Source: JBDSYA01 sp039925865 (lineage in GTDB: Bacteria; Bacteroidota; Ignavibacteria; Tepidaquicellales; Tepidaquicellaceae). Taken from it: 5,652 nucleotides of DNA. Shown here piece by piece: positions 1-5,652 of this stretch; positions within the stretch are counted from its first letter, which is position 1; each line of letters opens with the position of its first letter. Location: contig JBDSYA010000008.1 of the NCBI GenBank assembly GCA_039925865.1, forward strand, positions 1 through 5,652, in the 5' to 3' direction. The translations under genes were made by a program, and so were the position numbers. Below the pieces are notes generated by a model. The model saw only the letters and a program-made list of their open reading frames with translations. It searched no databases and was not told the origin of the DNA.

Positions 1-63
1 GCGAAAGGAACACATGCACTTATTAATAAAGAAATACTATCAACAGGTGAGGAGATAATTTAA
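1..63 (+). CDS. 3' end of an open frame cut by the window edge; probably upstream part of the secreted protein that follows
   Basis: Frame 1 is open from the first base and stops at TAA 61-63, giving 20 residues that end LSTGEEII. It does not resemble the C-terminus of RpoB, the protein normally encoded just before rpoC. The sorting-tail frame (phase 3) becomes open at 51, exactly where this frame closes, and before 51 phase 3 has four stops (24-32 and 48-50 region). The simplest reading is that both are one coding sequence broken by the loss of one base, for example in the TTT run at 59-61: one extra T would join ...GEEII to LSGIENLELR. It could instead be the true end of an unrelated protein. 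The short length allows no family assignment. Confidence 0.4.
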   Translation, partial: AKGTHALINKEILSTGEEII

Positions 64-431
64 GCGGCATTGAAAATCTTGAATTAAGACAAAACAGAAT
101 AAATGAGATATTAGGTAACATTATTCAAAAGAAGACCAACATCTTATCGAATATAAATACTCAATCGGAAAGTTTGACATTATTGCAAAATTTTCCGAAT
201 CCATTTAATCCGTCAACTACTATTTCGTTTTCAATTCCAACATCAAGTTTTGTAAAATTGAAAGTGTTTGACATTGCAGGAAGAGAAGTAAAAGAATTGA
301 TTAATGAATTTAAGCAAAGCGGAAATTATCAAGCAACTTTTGATGGAAGTAATTTCTCAAGCGGAATTTATTATTATAAATTGGAAACAGGCAATAATTT
401 TGAAATTAAAAAAATGATTTTAATAAAATAA
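51..431 (+). CDS. C-terminal type IX-type (Por) secretion sorting domain of a secreted protein; N-terminal part missing or frameshifted
   Basis: The frame is open from 51 to the TAA at 429-431. The first 40 or so residues are a polar Asn/Gln/Ile-rich linker. From about 174 the sequence is a textbook sorting tail: LLQNFPNPFNPSTTI, then VKLKVFDIAGREV, then GIYYYKLETG, then KKMILIK at the end. Such tails are beta-sandwich domains of about 80-90 residues that direct proteins carrying an N-terminal signal peptide through the type IX machinery to the cell surface or outside. The only start-like codon in the frame is TTG 174, which has no properly spaced Shine-Dalgarno sequence and sits at the domain edge. 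A sorting tail without signal peptide or cargo makes no sense as a stand-alone gene, so I treat this as the 3' part of a longer gene (see the frame ending at 63). A short caller-style CDS would be 174-431. It is in the same direction as rpoC, with a 22-bp gap and no terminator between them. The cargo function is unknown. Confidence 0.8.
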   Translation, partial: GDNLSGIENLELRQNRINEILGNIIQKKTNILSNINTQSESLTLLQNFPNPFNPSTTISFSIPTSSFVKLKVFDIAGREVKELINEFKQSGNYQATFDGSNFSSGIYYYKLETGNNFEIKKMILIK

Positions 432-441
432 CAATTAAAAC

Positions 442-449
442 AAAGAGGT
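442..449 (+). promoter_or_regulatory. Shine-Dalgarno site of rpoC
   Basis: AAAGAGGT lies with its last core G at 448, five bases before the ATG at 454. This is good complementarity to the 16S 3' end at a normal distance, and it fixes the rpoC start. It contrasts with the gene at 5562, which has no such site. Confidence 0.8.
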
Positions 450-453
450 AAAA

Positions 454-3400
454 ATGGCTTTTAAAACAGAGCACAAGAGAAAAAGATTTTCGAAGATCTC
501 AATCAACTTAGCTTCGACAGATGCGATCATTTCAAAATCTTTTGGCGAGGTGTTAAAGCCGGAAACAATTAATTACAGGACGTTTAAACCGGATAAAGAC
601 GGTTTGTTCTGTGAGAAGATATTCGGTCCGGTCAGAGACTGGGAATGTCACTGCGGTAAATATAAAGGTATCAGATATAAGGGTATAGTTTGCGACAGAT
701 GCGGTGTAGAAATAAATCTTAAGAGTGTCAGAAGAGAAAGAATGGGTCACATCACTTTAAGTGTGCCTGTTGTTCATATCTGGTATTTCAGATCAATGCC
801 AACAAAGATCGGTTATGTGCTTGGCATTACTTCAAAGGAATTAGAAAGAATAATTTACTATGAAACATATGTTGTAATAAGTCCGGGAAAGACTAATTTT
901 AAGAAACATCAGCTTATAACGGAAGATGAATATAATGAATCGCTTGACAGTATGACCGAGGAAGAGCATAATCTTGATGATACTGATCCTAAAAAATTCA
1001 TGGCAGGTCAGGGCGGAGATGCTATAAAGGAATTACTGAAAAGAGTACAGTTAGAAGATGATATTACGAGATTAAGAGCAGAGCTTAAAGATGATCCTTC
1101 CGCGCTGAAGAAGGCAGAAAATATTAAAAGATTAAGAGTACTTGAAGCATTCAGAACCAAACCCGGAAGCAGACCTAACAAGCCGGAGTGGATGGTGCTT
1201 GATGTAGTACCTGTAATTCCACCGGAGCTCAGGCCGCTTGTACCGCTTGAAGGCGGAAGATTTGCAACAAGTGATCTTAACGATCTTTACAGAAGAGTGA
1301 TCATTAGAAATAACAGACTTAAAAGATTAATTGATATTAAAGCTCCGGAAGTAATTTTGAGAAATGAAAAGAGAATGCTTCAGGAAGCTGTTGATGCATT
1401 GCTTGATAACTCAAGAAGAGTAACTGCAGTAAAAGCTGAAAACAGGGCATTAAAATCTTTATCGGATATATTAAAAGGTAAACAGGGAAGATTCAGACAA
1501 AATCTTCTTGGTAAGAGAGTTGATTATTCAGGAAGATCAGTGATCGTTGTTGGACCGGAGCTTAAGCTTCACCAGTGCGGATTGCCAAAAGACATGGCGC
1601 TTGAATTATTCAAGCCCTTTGTTATCAGAAGACTGATTGACAGAGATTATGTAAAAACAGTAAAGAGCGCTAAGAAACTAATTGATAAAAGAACTCCTGA
1701 AGTCTGGGATATTCTTGAAAATGTAATAGACGGTCATCCGGTCATGCTAAACAGAGCCCCGACACTTCACAGATTAAGTATCCAGGCTTTTCAACCGGTT
1801 CTTATTGAAGGTAAAGCTATAACATTACATCCGTTTGTTTGTATTGCTTTCAATGCAGACTTTGACGGAGATCAGATGGCAGTACACGTTCCGCTTTCTT
1901 ATGAAGCTCAGCTTGAAGCATCTATAATGATGCTTTCATCACACAACATATTATCTCCTCAGAACGGTGAACCTATAACAAGACCTAATCAGGAATTGAT
2001 ATTAGGATGTTATTATCTGACCAAGGAATTAAAAGGCGATACGGGTGAAGGCAAAGCGTATTCATCAGCTGAAGAAGTGATAATGGCTTATGATAATAAG
2101 AAACTTGGTCTTCATGCTAAAGTAAAAGTCAGAATAAAAGGACAGATGATTGAAACAACAACCGGAAGAGTAATCTTTAATCAGATCGTTCCGGAAAGTA
2201 TTCCTTTCATCAATGAACTTCTTAAAAATAAAAGAATAAAAGAGATCATTGGAATGATTTATAGTTCAGTCGGAAATTTGGAGACATCGAAATTTCTTGA
2301 TGATCTTAAAGAAATTGGATTTGAATATGCAACATTAGGAGGTTTGTCAGTTAATATTGATGATATTGAAGTACCTCAAACAAAAGATAAGATTATAGAA
2401 GAGGCGTATAAGAGAGTTGAGCTTATTGAAAAATCAAAATCAAGAGGTATAATTTCCGAGAATGAAAGATATAATAAAGTTATTGATATCTGGACACACG
2501 TCAGAGATGAAGTAAAGAGAGACCTTATGTTAAATTTAACAAAGTCAAAAAACGGTTTCAACTCACTACATATGATGATCGATTCGGGTGCAAGAGGTTC
2601 GGCTGAACAGGTTAGCCAGCTTGCCGGAATGAGAGGTCTTATGCAAAAACCTCAGAAGTCACTTACAGGACAGGCGGGTGAGATAATTGAAAATCCTATC
2701 ATCGCAAATTTCAAAGAAGGTTTATCCATTCTTGAATATTTTATTTCAACACACGGAGCGAGAAAAGGTCTTGCAGATACAGCTTTGAAGACTGCTGATG
2801 CAGGATATCTTACAAGACGACTAGTTGACGTTGCACAGGATGTAATTATAACAGAAGAAGACTGCGGTACCATCAGAGGCGTGTCAACAGAAGCTTTAAA
2901 AGAAGGAGAAGACGTTAAAGAAACTTTATCAGAAAGAATTTTAGGAAGAGTTTCAGTAAATGATGTTGTTAATCCTTTGACAAAAAAAGTAATCATCAAA
3001 GCGGGTGAAGTTATTAATGAAGATAAAGCTCAGTTAGTTTCGGAAACACCGGTAACACAGGTCGAAATCAGATCGGTGTTAACATGCGAAACAAAAAGAG
3101 GTGTTTGTGCAAAGTGTTATGGAAGAAATCTAGCAACTGCAAAGCTGGTGGAAGTTGGAGAAGCTGTAGGAATAATCGCAGCACAGTCTATCGGCGAACC
3201 GGGTACGCAGCTTACACTCAGAACTTTCCATATCGGAGGAACTGCCAGTAAGATAATCACACAATCACAGATCACATCTAAGTTTGAAGGTAAAGCAAAG
3301 TTTGAAGCAATTAAGATCGTTGAATATAAAGGTGGAGCCGGACCGGAATATGTATCATTGAGCAGAAACGGAATGATAAATATTATTGATGAGAACGGTT

Positions 3401-4722
3401 CACAGATGGCCAGATATTCAGTACCTTACGGAGCTCATTTGAAAGTAAAGAACAACGAGAAGGTACCTAAGAATGGAATTTTGTACGAATGGGATCCTTA
3501 CAATTCTGTGATCGTTGCTGAAGATGATGGTATAGTAAGATACATAGATATGGAAGAAGGAAAACAGTATGACCTTGCGAAAGATGAACAAACCGGTCAC
3601 TTTCAAAAAATTGTTATTGAGAGTCGGGATAAGACAAAGAGTCCGACAATTCAGATTCTGAATCCAAAGAATGAGAAAGTGCTGAGTTCATATTTAATTC
3701 CGGCAAAAGCCAATTTGCTTGTAGATGACGGTGAGGATGTTAAAGCCGGAACAATCATAGTTAAAATTCCAAGAGACTCCGGAAAGACCAGGGATATAAC
3801 AGGCGGTCTTCCAAGAGTTACTGAATTGTTTGAGGCAAGAAGTCCAAGCGATCCATCAAAAGTTGCAGAGATCGACGGAACTGTAGAGATTGGAAAAATC
3901 TCCAGAGGAAGCAGGGAAGTCAGAATTATAAGTAAAGATGAAAGTAAAGTAATAGATTACAAAATACCTATCGGGAAACATATCCTTGTGAGACATGGTG
4001 ATTTTGTTAAATCCGGAGAGCCGCTGACAGGCGGAGCTTTTGACCCGGTTGACATTTTGAAGATCAAGGGTGTCGCCGAGGTTCAGGGCTATTTGGTAAA
4101 TGAGATTCAGGAAGTTTACAGGATTCAGGGTGTTAAGATTAATGATAAACATATTGAAGTTATAGTAAGACAAATGCTGCAGAAAGTTAAAGTCAGCGAT
4201 CCCGGAGATACAAAGTTCCTTGAAGGGGACGTTATTCATAAAAACCGTTTTGCAGAAGAGAATGAGAAGTTAAGGGGAATGGTCGTTATTACTGATCCCG
4301 GCAACGGTGATAAGATCCTTGAAGGAGAAATCATGTCAAAGAAGGAAGTCAAAGATCTTAATGTAGCATTGAAGAAAAAAGAAAAATCAGTAATCAAATT
4401 CAAAGATGCTATACCGGCAACGGCTGAGCCTGTATTATTGGGAATCACTCAGACATCATTAACAACAGACAGTTTTATTTCCGCTGCATCATTCCAGGAA
4501 ACTACCAAAGTTCTTACGGATGCTGCTATAAGAGGTAAAGTTGATCATTTACTTGGTTTGAAAGAAAATGTTATAATAGGGCAGCTCATTCCTGCAGGAA
4601 CCGGTTTAAGAAAGTACAGGGAGCTGGTTGTTACAGAGAAAGATGAAGTTGAAGAAGTAATAGAAAAAGTTAAGACTAAATCTAAAAAGAAAAAAGAAGT
4701 AGAAGCAGAAGCAGAAGTATAA
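454..4722 (+). CDS. rpoC: DNA-directed RNA polymerase subunit beta'
   Basis: Complete 1422-residue beta' subunit, the catalytic half of the RNA polymerase cleft. It pairs with beta, two alpha, omega and a sigma factor to make RNA from NTPs in the cytoplasm. Landmarks seen: N-terminal zinc ribbon C65, C67, C80, C83; VPVIPPELRP at 253-261; the K341-R361 segment including GRFRQNLLGKRVDYSGR; NRAPTLHR at 433-440; the catalytic loop NADFDGD at 467-473 with Mg-binding D469, D471 and D473; bridge-helix region around 759-795 (STHGARKGLADTALKTA); second zinc site C804, C878, C885, C888, with the same spacing as I recall for E. coli; trigger loop around 902-930, with R923 and H926; and the conserved C-terminal blocks GVKINDKHIEVIVRQML (1226-1242), SFISAASFQETTKVL (1339-1353) and IPAGTG (1379-1384). 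About 180 residues (roughly 933-1112) are inserted in the trigger loop before DITGGLPRVTELFEAR, corresponding to the SI3-type insertion. The length fits FCB homologues. The last 30 residues are a charged Lys/Glu tail. The start is set by the Shine-Dalgarno site and by alignment of the FSKISINLAS opening. rpoB is not directly upstream, which is unusual. There are no signs of decay. Confidence 0.99.
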   Translation: MAFKTEHKRKRFSKISINLASTDAIISKSFGEVLKPETINYRTFKPDKDGLFCEKIFGPVRDWECHCGKYKGIRYKGIVCDRCGVEINLKSVRRERMGHITLSVPVVHIWYFRSMPTKIGYVLGITSKELERIIYYETYVVISPGKTNFKKHQLITEDEYNESLDSMTEEEHNLDDTDPKKFMAGQGGDAIKELLKRVQLEDDITRLRAELKDDPSALKKAENIKRLRVLEAFRTKPGSRPNKPEWMVLDVVPVIPPELRPLVPLEGGRFATSDLNDLYRRVIIRNNRLKRLIDIKAPEVILRNEKRMLQEAVDALLDNSRRVTAVKAENRALKSLSDILKGKQGRFRQNLLGKRVDYSGRSVIVVGPELKLHQCGLPKDMALELFKPFVIRRLIDRDYVKTVKSAKKLIDKRTPEVWDILENVIDGHPVMLNRAPTLHRLSIQAFQPVLIEGKAITLHPFVCIAFNADFDGDQMAVHVPLSYEAQLEASIMMLSSHNILSPQNGEPITRPNQELILGCYYLTKELKGDTGEGKAYSSAEEVIMAYDNKKLGLHAKVKVRIKGQMIETTTGRVIFNQIVPESIPFINELLKNKRIKEIIGMIYSSVGNLETSKFLDDLKEIGFEYATLGGLSVNIDDIEVPQTKDKIIEEAYKRVELIEKSKSRGIISENERYNKVIDIWTHVRDEVKRDLMLNLTKSKNGFNSLHMMIDSGARGSAEQVSQLAGMRGLMQKPQKSLTGQAGEIIENPIIANFKEGLSILEYFISTHGARKGLADTALKTADAGYLTRRLVDVAQDVIITEEDCGTIRGVSTEALKEGEDVKETLSERILGRVSVNDVVNPLTKKVIIKAGEVINEDKAQLVSETPVTQVEIRSVLTCETKRGVCAKCYGRNLATAKLVEVGEAVGIIAAQSIGEPGTQLTLRTFHIGGTASKIITQSQITSKFEGKAKFEAIKIVEYKGGAGPEYVSLSRNGMINIIDENGSQMARYSVPYGAHLKVKNNEKVPKNGILYEWDPYNSVIVAEDDGIVRYIDMEEGKQYDLAKDEQTGHFQKIVIESRDKTKSPTIQILNPKNEKVLSSYLIPAKANLLVDDGEDVKAGTIIVKIPRDSGKTRDITGGLPRVTELFEARSPSDPSKVAEIDGTVEIGKISRGSREVRIISKDESKVIDYKIPIGKHILVRHGDFVKSGEPLTGGAFDPVDILKIKGVAEVQGYLVNEIQEVYRIQGVKINDKHIEVIVRQMLQKVKVSDPGDTKFLEGDVIHKNRFAEENEKLRGMVVITDPGNGDKILEGEIMSKKEVKDLNVALKKKEKSVIKFKDAIPATAEPVLLGITQTSLTTDSFISAASFQETTKVLTDAAIRGKVDHLLGLKENVIIGQLIPAGTGLRKYRELVVTEKDEVEEVIEKVKTKSKKKKEVEAEAEV
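4696..4719 (+). repeat. Four tandem GAAGYA hexamers at the 3' end of rpoC
   Basis: GAAGTA, GAAGCA, GAAGCA, GAAGTA run without interruption to the stop codon and encode the residues EVEAEAEV. Copy-number slips would lengthen or shorten the tail by two residues without changing the frame. Confidence 0.8.
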
Positions 4723-4745
4723 TCTTCTTTTTAAAAAAATATCTT

Positions 4746-4782
4746 AAAAGCCATTCTGTGAAAACAGGATGGCTTTTTTTTT
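4746..4782 (+). terminator. Intrinsic (Rho-independent) terminator of rpoC
   Basis: A 14-bp stem pairs 4746-4759 (AAAAGCCATTCTGT) with 4764-4777 (ACAGGATGGCTTTT), with a single G-U wobble and a GAAA (GNRA-type) loop at 4760-4763. The T run covers 4774-4782, so five Ts follow the stem. It begins 23 bases after the rpoC stop and shows that rpoC ends its transcription unit here. On the other strand the stem is followed by only four Ts, so it is mainly a + strand terminator. Confidence 0.93.
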
Positions 4783-4992
4783 GAATAAAATTTTGTGAGG
4801 AAGCTGATAAAATTTTTATTTATTGAATGTAATGGTTAGAAAATTAATGTATGAGATTTATTAGACAAAATGATGATCCAATATTTAAGCTGACTGCCCT
4901 GTAAAAATATTTGTTTTATATGATTTACTGTGAATTAATTTAATGAATATCTATCCTATCCTGATCCTATATTAACATTATCATCTTTCCCG
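4783..4992. other. AT-rich intergenic spacer, no gene seen
   Basis: I see no credible coding frame. The longest ATG frame on the + strand that I traced (4851-4904) encodes only 17 residues, has no ribosome-binding site and resembles nothing I know. No clear promoter or RNA gene was recognised. The stretch leads into the left arm of the inverted-repeat element. Confidence 0.6.
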
Positions 4993-5042
4993 TTGTCATT
5001 CCCACATGCTCCTAGAGGGGGGTACCCTCTGGGTCATCCAAT
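4993..5042 (+). repeat. Left arm of the inverted-repeat element
   Basis: A GC-rich island in AT-rich DNA. It contains GTCATTCC (4995-5002) near its outer end and GTCATCC (5033-5039) near its inner end, both in the same direction, so each arm carries two direct half-sites about 38 bases apart. A GAGGG...CCCTC pair within it could form a small hairpin. Confidence 0.85.
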
Positions 5043-5209
5043 CTCAAACACTGTAATTATTATATCTCAATTGTAAATTGATTCTTTCTTTATCCAAAAT
5101 TTCATCTTCTCTATTTGTTAATTATTTTTTTGAATTGGATGCGGATAATCCTTTGTTTGTTTATATTTAACTAACCTATTCAATTATTATTTTATTGAAA
5201 AACCTTCAA

Positions 5210-5254
5210 TCAATACTTTTTTATTCAATACTCTTTTATTCAATACTCTCAAAT
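5210..5254 (+). repeat. Three 15-bp tandem repeats inside the element
   Basis: The copies are 5210-5224 (TCAATACTTTTTTAT), 5225-5239 (TCAATACTCTTTTAT) and 5240-5254 (TCAATACTCTCAAAT). The first two differ by one base; the third matches over ten bases and then diverges. They lie close to the right arm, in the otherwise AT-rich interior. Confidence 0.8.
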
Positions 5255-5278
5255 TATTTAAACTAGCGATTAAAACTT

Positions 5279-5327
5279 ATTGGATGACCCAGAGGGTACC
5301 CCCGCTAAGAGCATGCTGGAATGACAA
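5279..5327 (-). repeat. Right arm of the inverted-repeat element
   Basis: The inverted counterpart of 4993-5042. On the + strand it carries GGATGAC (5282-5288) and GGAATGAC (5318-5325), mirroring the half-sites of the left arm. It also contains the palindrome GCATGC, which in the left arm is changed to ACATGC. Confidence 0.85.
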
Positions 5328-5561
5328 AATGCGAGAAGGAAATGTAAAGTATATATAAATTACTTTCCACTATATTTCCTAAGAAACCTTTTTCAATTCA
5401 CCTTTTAAAGTTCTTGTATATTGATTTAATTTTTCAATAAAAGTATTTTAGGAAAAAATTTTAAGACCGTTATTGTAATAAATATCATACTTCATGCAAG
5501 CATCGAAGCCAACACAAAACATAACAAACAACAAACAACTAGCAACAAACAACTATTAACT
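5328..5561 (+). other. Leader and probable promoter region of the downstream flavoprotein gene
   Basis: No gene is seen here. A promoter for the gene at 5562 should lie in this stretch, because rpoC is terminated upstream. The best sigma70-like match I find is TTGATT (5421-5426) and TATTTT (5444-5449), with exactly 17 bases between them, but each box matches only four of six consensus bases in AT-rich DNA, so it is weak. No convincing Bacteroidetes-type TTTG / TAnnTTTG pair was found. The last 53 bases (5509-5561) contain a single G and no Shine-Dalgarno sequence. Confidence 0.4.
5529..5555 (+). repeat. 13-base direct repeat in the A/C-rich leader
   Basis: CAACAAACAACTA occurs at 5529-5541 and again, identically, at 5543-5555, separated by one G. 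It ends six bases before the ATG at 5562. It may be simple low-complexity sequence, or an unstructured region that helps ribosome loading. Confidence 0.75.
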
Positions 5562-5652
5562 ATGATAAAATCTTTTGACGTTGTTATTGTCGGAGCCGGA
5601 GGAGCCGGACTCCGTGCTGCTGTTGAGATTCCGAAAGAATATTCGTGTGCTG
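5562..5652 (+). CDS. sdhA: Succinate dehydrogenase/fumarate reductase flavoprotein subunit, N-terminal fragment
   Basis: Only the first 30 codons are inside the window. They read MIKSFDVVIVGAGGAGLRAA and continue VEIPKEYSCA. This is the FAD dinucleotide-binding fold: beta strand DVVIV, then the GxGxxG loop G11, G13, G16 and the AGLRAA helix start. The exact form GAGGAGLRAA is typical of SdhA/FrdA, the subunit that oxidises succinate to fumarate (or the reverse) at the cytoplasmic face of the membrane and passes electrons to the iron-sulfur subunit. The diagnostic covalent-FAD histidine segment lies just beyond the edge. L-aspartate oxidase (NadB) and other members of the family share this fold, so SdhA is probable and not proven. 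ATG 5562 is chosen because it places the fold six residues from the start, as usual. No Shine-Dalgarno site precedes it. It appears to be the first gene of its unit, and sdhB/sdhC would be expected downstream. Confidence 0.85.
   Translation, partial: MIKSFDVVIVGAGGAGLRAAVEIPKEYSCA

Larger units (their letters stand above)
4993..5327. repeat. 335-bp element with long inverted arms (MITE-like or paired intergenic repeats)
   Basis: The left arm (4993-5042, 50 bp) and the reverse complement of the right arm (5279-5327, 49 bp) are nearly identical: both start TTGTCATTCC and end GGTACCCTCTGGGTCATCCA followed by AT. I count about four substitutions and one G-run length difference. The 236-bp interior (5043-5278) is very AT-rich and has no coding frame. 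The arms are much more GC-rich than everything around them. I see no target-site duplication just outside. The element could be a non-autonomous miniature transposable element with long terminal inverted repeats, or two copies of a dispersed intergenic repeat in opposite orientation. Read through by polymerase, it would fold into a stem of nearly 50 bp. It sits between two codirectional transcription units. Confidence 0.85.

Noticed and set aside
1..63. C-terminal end of rpoB
   Set aside because: The peptide ending LSTGEEII lacks the usual RpoB ending (a conserved helix followed by LxLDVxL or similar).
174..209. TTGACA at 174-179 as the -35 box of an rpoC promoter
   Set aside because: At 17 bases the matching -10 position is GAATCC, which is no match; the sequence is coding (the start of the sorting domain). 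The TTGACA at 268-273 likewise has only AAAGAA at the -10 position.
174..431. A stand-alone 85-residue gene starting at TTG 174
   Set aside because: The start has no properly spaced ribosome-binding site, the frame continues upstream to 51, and a sorting tail needs a signal peptide and cargo. It is better read as the 3' part of a larger gene.
553..4448. Open frames of 61-127 codons on the - strand inside rpoC
   Set aside because: They lie opposite a complete, highly conserved gene, have no recognisable motifs, and are explained by the codon bias of rpoC.
4851..4904. Small 17-residue open frame after the rpoC terminator
   Set aside because: It has no Shine-Dalgarno site, no neighbours that suggest a role, and a length expected by chance.
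4993..5327. CRISPR array or a second long terminator
   Set aside because: There are only two copies, in inverted orientation, with a 236-bp interior and no regular spacers. The loop is far too long for an intrinsic terminator and no T run follows either arm.
5419..5439. Small hairpin TATTGA / TCAATA
   Set aside because: A 6-bp AT-only stem with a 9-base loop is weak and expected by chance in such AT-rich sequence.

Overview
The window most likely comes from an AT-rich bacterium of the Ignavibacteria/Kapabacteria/Kryptonia part of the FCB (Fibrobacteres-Chlorobi-Bacteroidetes) superphylum. Two features point there. One is a secretion-tail domain that opens with the motif NFPNPFNPST, typical of type IX-type sorting tails in that group. 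The other is an RNA polymerase beta' subunit with FCB-style wording (YYETYVVI near the N-terminus, a trigger-loop insertion, and a jaw extension containing DPG...LEG twice). This placement is inferred from motifs, not from a database search.

Layout, all on the + strand. Bases 1-431 hold the C-terminal end of a secreted protein. It is cut by the window edge and apparently carries a one-base frameshift near 51-63. After only 22 bp comes a complete rpoC (454-4722, 1422 aa) with a clear Shine-Dalgarno sequence and every expected catalytic and zinc-binding residue. A strong intrinsic terminator (4746-4782) follows. Bases 4783-5561 are a 779-bp AT-rich gap without a credible gene. It contains a 335-bp element bounded by two nearly identical 49/50-bp inverted arms (4993-5042 and 5279-5327), with a short tandem repeat in its centre. 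At the right edge (5562 onward) begins the flavoprotein subunit of succinate dehydrogenase/fumarate reductase, preceded by an almost G-free leader with no Shine-Dalgarno sequence.

Functionally these are a core transcription gene and the first codons of a central respiratory gene. They are separate transcription units, divided by the terminator and the inverted-repeat element. The oddest point of organisation is that rpoC is not preceded by rpoB, its almost invariable partner, but by a secreted-protein tail. No defence system, CRISPR array, RNA gene or recognisable transposase is visible. The best candidates for something undescribed are the rpoB-less context of rpoC and the inverted-arm element.
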